Part shown: piece by piece, positions 26,955-37,973 of the stretch
How positions within the stretch are numbered: position 1 is the stretch's first letter
Layout of the letters: every line of letters begins with the position of its first letter
Assembly: GCF_910592395.1 (NCBI RefSeq)
Contig: NC_088315.1
Coordinates: forward strand, 4,716,501 to 4,776,500
Length of the DNA: 60,000 nucleotides
Origin: Lineus longissimus
Taxonomy: Eukaryota > Nemertea > Pilidiophora > Heteronemertea > Lineidae
Direction: 5' to 3'
Notes under the pieces: generated by a model
Databases searched by the model: none
What the model was told of the DNA's origin: nothing
Seen by the model: the letters and a program-made list of their open reading frames with translations, nothing else
Made by a program: the position numbers and the translations under genes

Positions 26955-29900
26955 ATTTGCTGACTGTGTTAGCTCGTCCTGCCTGACGTCATCATCAGTT
27001 GTTGTTGATGTTGTTGTTACAAAGTTCACACAAGCCCTGAAATGATGTGAGACTTATTGTACCATCTACACAGATTATAAATCAAAAATGCACTTTCTCA
27101 TTAAAGCTATCTGCAATCATAAATGGAATGCTTTAGGCAAAATCTGAACAACTCAAATAATGGGTGGGTGTACTGTAATGACAAATATAAGAATTCGTTA
27201 GTCTTTCATTAGTTGTTCTCCTGCCATCTGTGTTGCTTTACTTCCTCTAATACAGCCATCTGATCAGTCCATAACATCAATAGGACTCAGTTGTCCTTTA
27301 AAAACCGTGGCTCTTCATCAAATGACATATTAATCAGAGCCCGTCTTCCGGCTACATATCTGTGCCTTGGAAATGTAAATGGATGGCAAGTAAGGAGATT
27401 TTCTGGGGTTTCACAACGTGGTGTAAATGTAAATTTGTCAATAAGTTCGAATGTAATAATAGGTGGAGGTTGTTCCAAAATTTCGGGATAGTTGTCAAAA
27501 AATTTTGGGCTGTTCGTTCTTAATTGGACGTCCCAATATTTTGATATTTTCACTTACTGCTAGAGCAATCATCAATTCCAGGACTCCATAATTGAAGTCT
27601 CCATTTTCGTTCATGGTTTTTTTCTTAACGTGCATTACTGGCGTCTTTTACATTACATTAAAAGCGTTATTTTGTAAGGCATCCTTCGATGTGTTATCAA
27701 ACCTGGTGCTGAAGCAAACAGGAAGTGTACCCGAGTGCATGATCACTTTTCGTTTAAAGCCATCTTTTGCGATTATCTTTGCTTCAACTCAAGGATATCA
27801 AGCATTAATGACTCCACTTTCATTCGACAAATGAAACATCAGTACATTATTTCAACACTCAAGACAACTTTGATGTTATACAAAGTGGCAGTCTCCAGGG
27901 GTTTTCTTCAAAAACTTGCTGATGAAATGAGCTCATATCAAATTCTTTTTTATATCGGGAAATGGTCTTAGTCAAAAATTGGTAGCTTTTGATCAAATCC
28001 CCTGAGAAAAAACACCGGAAACATTGGCCGGTGCTGAAGGTCTTCAAAAAAAGACTTCCGATATATTTGACAAAACCTGTGTTTCTAAAACAGTTCGATT
28101 GCTTCCGGGCAAAAAGCTATGTTTACTGCTAATGAGGTTATATTGGCCTTTTGACCCAAATATGGCTTTGACCTGAAGCCAGAGGAAGAGTCCATCTCAA
28201 ACTACTCGACTCTTCACTTAGATTTGGTCGTCATAGTTGCAGATTTCCCGTCTGATTGTACCCGACACAGCGATCATAACTAGTCTATATGACGATGGCT
28301 GTTGATTGGGGTAATTTGGCGTTAGGTTGATCATGGGAGAGGCTAGCAGGTGGCTCGGCTCAGGCGAACGGAAATGACTGCATTTGAATATGAGAGAAGG
28401 GGTTTATGGATCATGATGAGGTTTCATACCATATCAGTTGAGGGGTTCTCTGTACCTGTTTCACCAACACAAAACTGGTTGCCCAATTCGGCTATGACTT
28501 GCCCATTGGGGATCCTTCCTGACTGAAAAGTGTTCTGCAAACGAAAGATTTTTGTTGCTTTGATGTCGCTATGTCCACATGAAGATAATAGCATGTGCCC
28601 ATGTTGATGACAATATTAGTCTTATCACGATATCTGTCCAATATGATGCTCTGCACGAGTCCCCTTCCTGAATAAACATATGACCATAACAGCTAACAGG
28701 TGATATACAACAAGTTCAATAGAACTCGATTCCAATAGCGATGTTATGGAAGATATCGTGCAAGTTGTGCAAAAAAACTTGACCTTATGTACCGTACGAT
28801 GAGATCATTTGTACTGTACGCCTACAGTATCGTAATTTTTCACCGTTTGCCACGATGAAAACTTGAAGAACCCGGGAATAAAATAGCGAGAAATAGCATA
28901 TAATGGCATTACTATCTTGGGCTTGGGAAAGTATGCAGTTATGGTATGATGTAGAGTCTTCTGCAAGAGAAGTAATGGTAGGAGAAGTACACTTGTATTG
29001 TCTTGTGCAAGAGAAGAATTTGACTGATAAGAACAATTTTTTACCAATGAAAATCTCTTCACTGGCCATTTTAATTTTCACAAATGCCCGAGATCTGTGA
29101 AAATATAGCCCCTGCAAAATTTGAGGGTCTACAGTATCGTCTTATGGAGGCAAGTACATCAAGTGCCTGGAAGAATGGTGTCACTCGCAGAACCTGCCTT
29201 GTGCCTGCTGTGTTATAAGTGTAGAGGTGGTTTTGTTGCATGATGTACTGTCTCAGTGTCTGCTTTGGAGTTTGAAGAACTGGATATGTATTTGCTATCA
29301 TAAATTTACGATATCGTGTCAAGGTGAATAAATCTGCTTGTTCCTGTTGACGTTGGACCACAGTCGCAACGCCGCGAGGCAAGTAACTATGATTATTATC
29401 TCAACGAACGAGGCCAGTGATAATTGTTGTTCATATGTCGCATGGCTGATGATTAGGGAGATGCTATGGAGGCGATAAGTCAGTGAGTATAATGATGCCG
29501 GCATCAGATGTAAGCAGTGGCTCAAGAACAACTTGTATGGCTTAAGAACTAGTTGAACTCTGTGAAATTGAGGGTATTGCTTCCAGCAGTATCAACAAGG
29601 CACTTTAGATTTAGAAACAGACTGTCCTATAGCCAGGGTTTTTGCAAGGAGGTATCATGGTTTTCATACGCCTAGTACATTTTCACTTTCAGGTAGGCCA
29701 ACAAGCAGCTGATTAGATAAATCAAACACACCTTATTTATAGCACATATATATCCAGGCATGAAAAAAGCTTTTCATCTATTTCTGCCATCTGAAAATAG
29801 ATATGTCAATATCGATGACATGGATCTTGTCCTCCGTTGATCTGTGGATATTATGGGATTCACCCATCAGTCTCACGCTGACAACTCAATAAATCAGCAC

Positions 29901-29964
29901 ACTGCGATGGGAAAATCAAATTTCTCCTGTCTATAAATGGGTATTTGTGATATTAGAAGGCGAA

Positions 29965-30060
29965 GTGCATATGTTTGGTCACGGCCAAGACTATACAGTA
30001 CAAATTTTGGTCAAGAACTTACAACTTTTGGTCAGGACCACACAAATCTTGGTCTTGATA
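29965..30060. repeat. short degenerate tandem repeat with TTTGGTCA
   Basis: TTTGGTCA occurs three times with spacing of about 25-45 bp, followed by a diverged TCTTGGTCT. The interval words are similar (CAAATTTTGG, CAACTTTTGG, AAATCTTGG). The block ends about 40 bp before the exon 3 acceptor. Confidence 0.5.
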
Positions 30061-30101
30061 TCTTACAAAATAACAATGTTTTTCCCCGTTTCTCGCTTCA
30101 G

Positions 30102-30210
30102 TTGCTGATTTTGCTCAGAAGGTGGCAACAGCACACAAGCAGTTCTCCGCTCAACTCCACACCGTTGTTAGTCAGTTTAGACAAATTAGCCTTGAAGTCA
30201 AAAAGGAAAG
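30102..30210 (+). CDS. F-BAR gene exon 3 (residues 65-100), first F-BAR helix
   Basis: The exon is 109 nt (phase 1 in, phase 2 out), after CGTTTCTCGCTTCAG and before AAAG|GTAACG. It encodes VADFAQKVATAHKQFSAQL and then VSQFRQISLEVKKE. This is a single amphipathic helix occupying the position of the F-BAR N-terminal FCH helix, where other members carry a YA..L..L pattern. Confidence 0.85.
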
Positions 30211-30670
30211 GTAACGAAGCCAATTGAAATGTTTGGGTTCCTGTCAACCAAAATGCTGTCATTTGTGCCACATATCATGATGTTTTCGACGTCATTTTAG
30301 TCAAGCCGATTCTTCATAACGAAAGTGAAAGGGTTTCGAATAGGTACTTGTCAAGGCTAGAAGTCGTACTGCCATCTTTCTGCTGTTGAACAAATCAATA
30401 GAACTAACTTGCTGTAGATCTAAAATGGTAAGGTGATGTGCACCGCAAACTAGCTATTTCTGTTGTTGAAACTTGCGATGAAAATGGCAACCGATTAGTT
30501 AAACCGCAATGAAGCATCATGTTTTCATGGCTTCATTGCAGGTTGCAGCAATAGAAATTGCTTGTTTGAGGAGCGCTAAATCGACGAAGATACAAGCGAG
30601 AGAGAAATTGTGAGCAAGGAAATGCTTTAAGAAAATTCATCCTCTTACTATCTGATGCTTCCTTCTGCAG
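30211..30670 (+). other. intron 3 of the F-BAR gene
   Basis: 460 nt with canonical ends (GTAACG ... CTTCCTTCTGCAG). Nothing else is recognised in it. Confidence 0.7.
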
Positions 30671-30896
30671 GCCTGTTGACTACCATAATTCCCTCCATGC
30701 TGCCTGGGATGCCCTGCTCCACGAAACAGAAATGGACGCACAGGCCCAGACGGAAACAGCCAACCTCCTCATTAAGAATGTCTACGATCCCTTAGTCGAG
30801 GTTGCTCAACACAAGAAAAGCCATTGCCAGAAATTGTACAACTTTAGGGAACAGTTTGAAACGACAACAGATAAGGCTCAAGAATTACTAGAAAAG
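30671..30896 (+). CDS. F-BAR gene exon 4 (residues 101-176), F-BAR core
   Basis: The exon is 226 nt (phase 2 in, phase 0 out, donor GAAAAG|GTAAGT). It starts at RPVDYHNSL and carries AAWDALLHETEMDAQAQTE and NVYDPLVEVAQHKKSH. This matches the F-BAR signature of a Trp, a short spacer, a TE pair, an Ala-rich turn of helix and a Pro-Leu break before a Lys-rich helix. It is the most diagnostic exon of the gene. The Lys/His-rich stretch after PLVE lies where F-BAR dimers present basic residues to membrane (family knowledge). Confidence 0.9.
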
Positions 30897-31062
30897 GTAA
30901 GTCTGTGACTTGTACAGTGGAACATCCCCTTGATAGACTTTTCTGTAGCTGAAGCTAAAACCCGGCATGAGAGTGACTTAAAGCCTTTGCATCCGGTCAC
31001 CATCCCACTTCTCTCTTGAGTATAGAAATCCTTTTAAATGATTATTCTCCTTAATTTTTCAG

Positions 31063-31233
31063 TGTCATGACGAGTACATGGAGAGTTATCTGCGATATCG
31101 GAGCAATAGTCGCGATACGGGCAAAAATCTGACAAGTTATTTTGATGCACACAACGAATACGTTCTCCAGTTATGGGCTTCCAACAGAATGACAGATGAA
31201 TACCATACAGTAGCTTTACCATGCATTTTAGAG
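31063..31233 (+). CDS. F-BAR gene exon 5 (residues 177-233)
   Basis: The exon is 171 nt, phase 0 at both ends, after CCTTAATTTTTCAG and before GAG|GTGGGT. It encodes CHDEYMESYLRYRSNSR and then FDAHNEYVLQLWASNRM, followed by DEYHTVALPCILE. The A.NEY.L.L...N ... YY/YH ... LP motif is typical of the third and fourth F-BAR helices (compare srGAP, FES and FCHSD). Confidence 0.9.
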
Positions 31234-31650
31234 GTGGGTGTACAGTTGATTTAGTCCTCTAAGCTGAGGGTCCTCTTACAATCAGATATTTTACATTCTG
31301 ACACTCGACTCCATGGTCTTCTTGTTTGCTTCTTTCTCTACGAGATGGCAACACTATCTTTGGTACTCTGCGCTTCATGGTTTTCATTGATACCGGTTGT
31401 GCCTACATATATCTCGAGGTGGCATGACAAATTTCAACAGGCTGATTGCTGGCAGCTGGGTTATCATAGTTTCTCATCAAGTGTATAGTTGCAGAAAGTA
31501 GGATGCAGTTCAGCGATTATAGACAAATAACATTTTGCAATTCTTGTATGAATTGGCTCTGATGATTATGGGACTGAGATAGGCCAATATGGACTGTTTG
31601 TATGGGTTTCTTACAGTGCCGCCACCCTAACTAAAAATATTTTGTTTCAG
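31234..31650 (+). other. intron 5 of the F-BAR gene
   Basis: 417 nt with a GTGGGT donor and an ATATTTTGTTTCAG acceptor. Nothing else is recognised in it. Confidence 0.7.
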
Positions 31651-31731
31651 GAATTAGAAGAGATCTACATAGATACTAGTAATGTATTAAATGGTGCCAT
31701 AGAAAGTCACTCACTTCTCTTAGTTACTAAG
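31651..31731 (+). CDS. F-BAR gene exon 6 (residues 234-260)
   Basis: The exon is 81 nt, phase 0-0 (donor AAG|GTGAGT). It encodes ELEEIYIDTSNVLNGAIES and a following Leu-rich turn. It continues the long C-terminal F-BAR helix without a break, so removal would shorten the domain by 27 residues while keeping frame. Confidence 0.88.
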
Positions 31732-31925
31732 GTGAGTCCTAGAAGATGATCATGTAATCAAAGTTTCATTGGTTCGATTCTAGACATGAACACCTTACTT
31801 GTGCCCTTTAGCCTGTCACTTCACTCGATTTCCTTGTTCTTTGAATGGGGCTATAAATCGCACCTCCCTGCCTTACCAGTTGTTTTAATTCAAAGTTTGG
31901 TTATTGTTAAATTTGTTTTTTTCAG

Positions 31926-32087
31926 GCAACCGAACAGAGTAAGAAATTTGAAGAAGTGTTGAAGATTTGCAAAATAGTCCAACCAAAAAATGATATATCC
32001 TACTTTGTGAGAGCCATCGGTCCAGAGCCTGTTGCGTTACCGGAAATGAATCTTTTTACACCACCTGAATCGCAAGGAGGGACAGAG
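31926..32087 (+). CDS. F-BAR gene exon 7 (residues 261-314), end of F-BAR domain
   Basis: The exon is 162 nt, phase 0-0, after TTGTTTTTTTCAG and before GAG|GTATGT. It contains EQSKKFEEVLKICKIVQ, then PKNDISYFVRAIGPEP. The P..D...F(V/I) motif closes F-BAR domains in several families. The rest (NLFTPPESQGG) reads as a flexible exit linker. Confidence 0.88.
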
Positions 32088-32273
32088 GTATGTCTGTGCA
32101 ATTTGTCATTGGTGGATATGTAATTTACAGCACCACTACCGCATTTATCTAATTACTAGCACGCCACACGAAAACAGTGTACGCTAACAAACCTGACCTT
32201 AAGGGCTAATAGTACACTCATATCCTACCCTTTGGGATCACCTCGGTAACAGACATTATCAAATCTCTTACAG

Positions 32274-32425
32274 GCCATCTTGAAAAATGAGATTATCGAT
32301 GATAGACTTACAGAAATTATGTTAAAAGCTAAGCGGCAAGAACTCCAGAAAGAGGCTGCAGAATTGACATCATATATCAAACAAAATCAGGACGTCACGC
32401 AAACACTCATGAGTATATGCCAAAG
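32274..32425 (+). CDS. F-BAR gene exon 8 (residues 315-364), coiled helix
   Basis: The exon is 152 nt (phase 0 in, phase 2 out; donor CAAAG|GTACGT). It encodes AILKNEIIDDRLTEIMLKAK and a further Lys/Glu/Gln-rich helix ending LMSICQ. The heptad-like charge pattern suggests a short coiled coil after the F-BAR domain, comparable in position to HR1 or FX regions of other members but not recognisably either. Confidence 0.85.
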
Positions 32426-33864
32426 GTACGTATGTTCTTTTTGCAATAACTAGACACAATTAAACATTGTCCTGTCGACATGAGATATTGGTTGAAACAC
32501 CCTGCTGTAGTTATTGCATGAGACAAAAATCTCTAATTTTTGGTATGGTTCCAGCAGATTCTGTAGAAAGAATCGGTTATCGCTGCAGCCTACAGTTACT
32601 GCCAAATCCATGCAGTGACTGGTTTTACACACATACGAGGGAATATTCTGTCAATGGTTCTAGTTTGAGCAATGAAAATGTCTTGTTGCAGAGTGCCTTA
32701 AGTTTTATCATTACCAATGGTACCATTTCCCATTCACGGTATCTCAAGCATAGACATGTGGGGTTATAGTCAGTATTATCTGTAATCTGATGTTGATTAT
32801 TTTAAATATTTTTCCACCCACAGCTTAGTCTTTGAGAAATTGTGCATCTGCTGGTGTCTGGAAATGAGTGAGTTAAGATTGATGTCATTGCCCCACCCAT
32901 ATTCAATAACAAGGAAATCACATGTATAGATTATTGCCATACACCCTGTTGTGAGGTACTCATGTATATTTCTTCATATATCTCATTTTGTCTAGCCTTT
33001 TGGGCAGTCATATGAAAAGATAGCGTTTTCATTATGTTTTGATCGATAATATTGCGATTTTAGGTGACTTCGTTGGAGTCATTAATATTTTGTCGTCAAA
33101 AAGCATATGACATTTAAAAACTTGTATGCCCACTGTTGGGTGTCTTTATGGCTATTATGTTGCACGGGAAAAGACTAAATTACCTGACTGGATTTAATTG
33201 ATATTTTGTGAAAACGGGCGTCATTTCAAAACACGAGGGAATGTTGGTACTTCTGCGGTGAAGCTAATCATTGTTATCCAATATTTGATCGATATTCCAT
33301 TGATCATTATAAGGTTTATGTTGTATGGATTTGGTCTACGGAGTTCCTTTCAACCGTTCATCAGTTCGTTTTCAAGCGAATGATGAGTGATTTTGTCTCG
33401 GTTTTCACTTTAACGCAAATTGTGTGGGAGTAACTTGGCACAGGAGCTAATTCGATATTAATACGCCCTATAACTATATGTGACTTTGGGGATTTAGAAA
33501 TGATGATGACCATTTTTAGCCTTGCACAGCTATGAAAATTGAATTGCGTAGGAAGAGTGGTAATCGATGGTGATTTAGAGAGTAAAAGAGGGTAACATGT
33601 ACTTCTAGGGTAGTCTATTCGTAAATGATCATTCCTGTTGAAGAATTCAGATTATATATCATATAGCTGTGATGCATAATGAAATTTTGGATTATTGTGA
33701 TGAAGTCTTATGTGATTTCTGTTGGGAGTATATCGGAAGGATTTGAACTTTAGATTATCAGGTATAAGATGTGAGTATAATCAAAGTTTGAGTTTGAGTT
33801 TAAAGTTTGATATCAACTGCTGTAGAAGTAATCATCTGATTACAATTGTGGAGTGGAGTAAGGC

Positions 33865-33990
33865 AATAAAGTCAAAGAGACCCACCTAGAGTCTCGCCCC
33901 CAACTGTTGGGTTCTAACCAGGGACCTCTTGACCGCCAGCCGAAGGTCCTAGCCACTATAGTCTATACACTCCGGACGCATTGGACCGGC
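33865..33990 (-). mobile_element. tRNA-derived SINE (copy b)
   Basis: On the minus strand there is an A-box-like TATAGTGGCTAGGACC, then GGCGGTCAAGAGGTC, a B-box-like CTGGTTAGAACCC, and a tail with CGAGACTCTAGG. The word GCGGTCAAGAGGTC next to CTGGTT is shared with the plus-strand copy at 52.1 kb, so the two belong to one family. Confidence 0.7.
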
Positions 33991-35662
33991 CTCGTCCTGT
34001 CGCCAGATCCAATTAGGATGATGCAATGGCCTGCCCTGGGAGTCTACAGGTCTACAGTGGCCTAGTATTTCATCACATCTAGCTAGATAGAAGCTAGATA
34101 AAGATCATTGCCCTTCTTAGCCAGACAAGATCAATAATCTGTACCATTTGACATTTAAAAGAAGTCAGTGAAGACACCCACGATGATGCTCAGTTGAGTT
34201 GAAAGCATGATGTGATCAGTATCTCTATTTACAATAGTATTAGTATCCTATCATTTGATAAAAACAACTTCAGGTCTAAGGGAAAGCCTCGTTAACTCGC
34301 TAATATACTTTATAAAGGAGATGCAACTCACATACTGATTGGTCAGTCACAGGTTACTGACCAGAATTCATGATGTAGCAGGCATTCTGATTAGTCAGTC
34401 ATTGACCTCCATTGACCCCTGCAAATGAGAGATTTGTATCAAAGGTTGCCTTGACAAAAACCTCTTGTTCGCGGGGTTCTTTAAAGTCAGTTCCTTAAGA
34501 AACTTAATGTGCTGTTGATCTGAGATGTAAGAATTTGTTTTCACAAAATCAATGTTTGGCTTTGGCGAAAGAAATTACATCAAACGTATTGCGATATTTT
34601 TCATCATCAGTAGTTCCTGCTATTATTGGTTTCCATTGAAATGGAGCCATTGATATTGCTTCTTTTAGGGAAGGAAAGCTTCTCTGATATTGTGTGGTAT
34701 CGGAGTGAACAGAAGCTAAAGTCGAGACGTGGAAAGGTTGTACCTGAAAGTCAGTCGCAGAGGGACAAAACAATGACGTATGTTTACTTAGGGAACATAG
34801 TTTAATTGAAAGGAGCACGAGACTAGTTGGCTAGTTCGGAAATACTTGGGCTGAAAATGTGATCGCCAATGGGCAAGTTTGGTAGTAAGTGGGGTTAAAC
34901 TTGATGAAATTGCACTGCAGCCACAGATGTAACAGAAAACAAGTGGTTGTGCTGAGCTGTTCCTTCTGGATTAGCTCTCATTTCCTACTTTTTGCTGCGC
35001 ATCAAATGTTGTTATGATGGAATAATAATAACAATGCATACATATACCTGCATCTCCACCATTAGCACGCACTTAATCAGGTGTTCGCAAGGTTAGTCTG
35101 AGGTGTTAATATTTCTGCGGAGATTTATAGGGCTGCACTTACATTGAGCATTTTTTACAGCAGGCGGGTGTGCGTCATAGCGAGAAGAATTCAGCAAAAC
35201 ATCAAACAAGCTATCAGGTTGACTCAGTGGTGAAGGCAAGACTTATTCTTTCTCATATATCATATAATAGGAGGGCTAAATTTATCTAGGTTTCCTCTTA
35301 CAGTAAGGGCCACTGAAATAAAAAGTGTAATGTCTACCTTAGATATCGTGAACTTCTGCGAGTCCTCATTGAATTGCACTTTAAGATGTGACAGTCTTTT
35401 ATCTTGACTTCCCATCTTACTCGTGTTACCTTCTCCAATTGATATTGATGTCTCTGCGAGAGCATACAGGGCCAGCCTATAATTGGTATCAGGTTCTTTG
35501 GTCCCAATCTAATTACGAACTTAGTCCCAAAGGATATTTACCTCTTCAAGTGTCAGTGATCTTGTCTTATGACTTGATTATTACATCTTTCTTTTGCCAC
35601 GGCTCAGTGCCATGCTTTCAAAGGGAGAATAGGCACAATCTTTGGCACTGCTTGCAGGCCAG

Positions 35663-35770
35663 TTAAAGGGACACTATAGGCTGGAACCAGGTAGGTCGCA
35701 TTGAGTTTCAAGAAGTCACCAATAGGGGTCTCTCCTATCTCAAAGTGTATCAAAACTTTTGTGCTTGTGC
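35663..35770. mobile_element. TTAA-type MITE, one end only (copy 1)
   Basis: It starts TTAA-AGGGACACTATAGG and stays similar for about 100 bp to the reverse complement of the right half of the element at 36334-36549, including the 20-bp word CACCAATAGGGGTCTCTCCT. I could not find its other terminus before 36.1 kb, so it is probably truncated or diverged. Confidence 0.65.
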
Positions 35771-36333
35771 TTGCAAATGAGTGGATCTTGAGCGAAGCAC
35801 AGAATGACGCGGGGATTACGTTTCTGAGAACGTCGTAGGAATAGTTCGCGCCTGCGTAGTTCGTTCAGCATATCATTAAAATTGTGTCGCGGAAATTTCG
35901 ATGACTCCAAACTCATACCGCCGCATAAACTCATACCGTCACACTTGTGTCTGGTGCAATGATTGTTCAAAGTCATTGGATATTCACATAGCCAGAATGT
36001 CCAGAACACCATTGCAAACCCAACAATCATTGGTCCCTATGATCTAAGTGAGAACCTAGAACTTCCCCTAATGGCATGATGATATTCCCACATCAATGTT
36101 ATCATCTTTCTCTCCCCCATTTGATATTTTTCGCCGTGGACGGATTGGCATTAGAATCTCATCTTGTCTAAACCTCTACCTAATGACATTGGTTATTCCG
36201 TGTGATTGCCAGCGTCTCACTTCATTGAGCTGTGTGGACGAGATGATTTTGGTAACGTCTCAAGAAAGGTCATCATCAGCTCACATTCGAAACTAGATTC
36301 TATTGGAGAAAGCAACATGCCTATTCTGTTCTC

Positions 36334-36549
36334 TTAAAGGGGGACTATAGGCAGGAACTAGCGGGACATATTGGTACTGTGTGACTGGTATGCACAGTTA
36401 GAGGCCAGGTTGTATTTGATTCAGCAATAATTGAATTTCTCATAGAAGCATGTACAGTTTTGATGTATTTGGGTCAGGAGAGACCCCTATTGGTGACCTC
36501 ATGCAATTTAATCTGATCTACCTGGCTGCTGCCTGGAGTCTCCCTTTAA
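36334..36549. mobile_element. TTAA-flanked MITE, piggyBac-like (copy 2)
   Basis: TTAA at 36334-36337 and again at 36546-36549 brackets a 208-bp element. Its ends are inverted: left AGGGGGACTATAGGCAG, right end in reverse AGGGAGACTCCAGGCAG. A TTAA target duplication with short terminal inverted repeats is the signature of piggyBac-type insertion (established knowledge). There is no coding capacity, so it would be mobilised in trans. Confidence 0.75.
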
Positions 36550-37314
36550 ACACAAAAGATCAAAGCACTGTTCACAACACCCCCTTAACTGTAATGAAGG
36601 TGCTCAGTAATGTGCTTAAAATGAGAAGTTGAGAAAACTATGTTTTCACCCCTTTCAATGTTCAAAGAGGAAAAAAATGCTAGCCAGGTATCCTAGTAAC
36701 ACATCCAATCAAAAATAGGCATGTTTTGCTAAATGCAAGCGAGTTTAAAAGATCTTTCGTAATAATCAGAGATGAAGATGTTGATCAGACAATTTGGCCT
36801 ATTGACGTCATAGATGTCAGGTTACGAGAGTGGACAATTAATAAATAGCTGTCAACATATCTTTCATTCTAAAACCTTTAAAAAGATTTGTGCAGATCTT
36901 TTGGTGAAAGGGTTAATGACCATTTAATGACTTGCTCCTGAATGCACTCGAGATTCCGAATATTTCATTATATCTGATGATTTAATGAGGCTGATCTGAT
37001 AATTTACCTCATACCAATCGAGTTAAACTCAGGTAAAAGTCAGTCTCGTTAGAAAGGATACTGCCGTGTACATCAAAGCTAGAGCAGACTATGTCCTGAG
37101 ATGCCCCCTTGCCTCCAAGGTAGAGCAATGCTTCACCTATCGGTTTCACTATTGCTCCTTTCCCAAGTCAGTGCAGCATTACATATACCTAGGACTATGT
37201 ACAGAGATTAGGACCAGACACACTAAGCTCTTGGAGTATTGTATTTTCGTGGAGGCTATCAGACTCATTAAAGAGTTACAACAATAACAAGAACGAATTA
37301 AATTTAAAAAGACA

Positions 37315-37473
37315 ATGTCGACGAAGAAGAAGAAGTTGTCTAAGGAGCATTCTGTGGAGGATACAGGACGGGCTAAGGAACGACCGAAGGCCCCGCCGCG
37401 ACAGGACTCGGAAAAACGTACACCCCTCGGGCGACAGGAGTTAAACATGTCCACAAAGTCTAAGGGCAAACCT
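37315..37473 (+). CDS. candidate internal first exon, basic N-terminus of a short isoform
   Basis: The ATG at 37315 (context GACAATGT) opens 53 codons ending at the strong donor AAACCT|GTAAGT in phase 0. An in-frame TAA at 37285-37287 lies just upstream, and no usable acceptor in the frame of exon 8 precedes it, so it looks like a first exon. The peptide starts MSTKKKKLSKEHS, continues GRAKERPKAPPRQ and ends STKSKGKP. It is extremely basic and disordered. The block is richer in G+C and CpG than its surroundings, as expected for coding DNA here. Its phase allows splicing to exon 10 (51814), which would give a protein lacking the F-BAR domain. Splicing to exon 9 across the 38-nt gap would stop after three codons. 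Reading through unspliced stays in the exon 9 frame. Confidence 0.55.
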
Positions 37474-37511
37474 GTAAGTTTATTTTATGTTATGAATATT
37501 TTTTCTTTCAG

Positions 37512-37623
37512 AAATTTGGCTAATCATTTGTATTCTAAAGTTTACGAGACGCAGGAGGATCTGTGTCGGAAACGAAACGAGATTCGGATGGCGACGTTGC
37601 AGTTAGCGGCCATCAGACAACAG
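37512..37623 (+). CDS. F-BAR gene exon 9 (residues 365-402)
   Basis: The exon is 112 nt after ATATTTTTTCTTTCAG (phase 2 in) and before CAACAG|GTAAGG (phase 0 out). Joined to exon 8 it reads R-NLANHLYSKVYETQEDL and then CRKRNEIRMATLQLAAI, a charged helix that extends the coiled region. The same frame is also entered by unspliced read-through from the ATG at 37315. Confidence 0.8.
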
Positions 37624-37804
37624 GTAAGGGCAGTCTTATCAGCCGTTGTTTAGTCAATGGGATTACTTTCGAATCCATCGCAAAGCAGCTACCTGAAATT
37701 AAAGTCAATGGATTTAAGCGATGGGGAAGAGGTTGCATGGGCTTCACTTAGGATTGAATCAGCACCTGTAATTTGTAACTTGTTGAAGTAATTAGAAGTT
37801 ACTC

Positions 37805-37973
37805 GCTGGTTGGCATCTTGTGGGTAATTTGAATTGGCAAATACCCACTGTCAACCCACTGGTTAGTATGATTTGATGGTACTTCACCTTCCAACCAACT
37901 GCACTGGTTGGTAATTTGAATTATCAAATACCCACTGTCACCCCACTGGTTGGCACCCTTTGATGGAACTTCT
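37805..37973. repeat. diverged direct duplication containing palindromes
   Basis: Copy 1 is about 37805-37885 and copy 2 about 37904-37973. Each has CTGGTTGG, TAATTTGAATT, CAAATACCCACTGTCA, CCCACTGGTT and a closing TTTGATGG-ACTTC. Inside copy 1, GTGGGTAATTTG and CAAATACCCAC form an inverted repeat, so the unit can fold back. Confidence 0.75.

Larger units (their letters stand above)
21713..30101 (+). other. intron 2 of the F-BAR gene
   Basis: An 8.4-kb intron. It contains diverged duplicated blocks around 22170-22960, with GGTTCTGCC and CCAACGAT words repeated about 180 bp apart. It also contains two overlapping minus-strand open frames at 23795-24422, a near-perfect palindrome at 26932-26954, and a short repeat of TTTGGTCA-bearing units at 29965-30060. 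No compatible exon was found. Confidence 0.5.
32426..37314 (+). other. intron 8 of the F-BAR gene, with SINE and TTAA elements
   Basis: A 5-kb intron. It contains a minus-strand tRNA-like SINE (about 33865-33990) and two members of a TTAA-flanked MITE family (35663-35770 and 36334-36549). The last few hundred bases would be the promoter region of the internal start at 37315. I see no convincing TATA or initiator there. Confidence 0.55.

Noticed and set aside
37474-37511. A 38-nt mini-intron joining 37473 to 37512
   Set aside because: The signals are perfect, but the join puts exon 9 out of frame and stops after KFG. A donor and an acceptor serving different transcripts explain the arrangement better.
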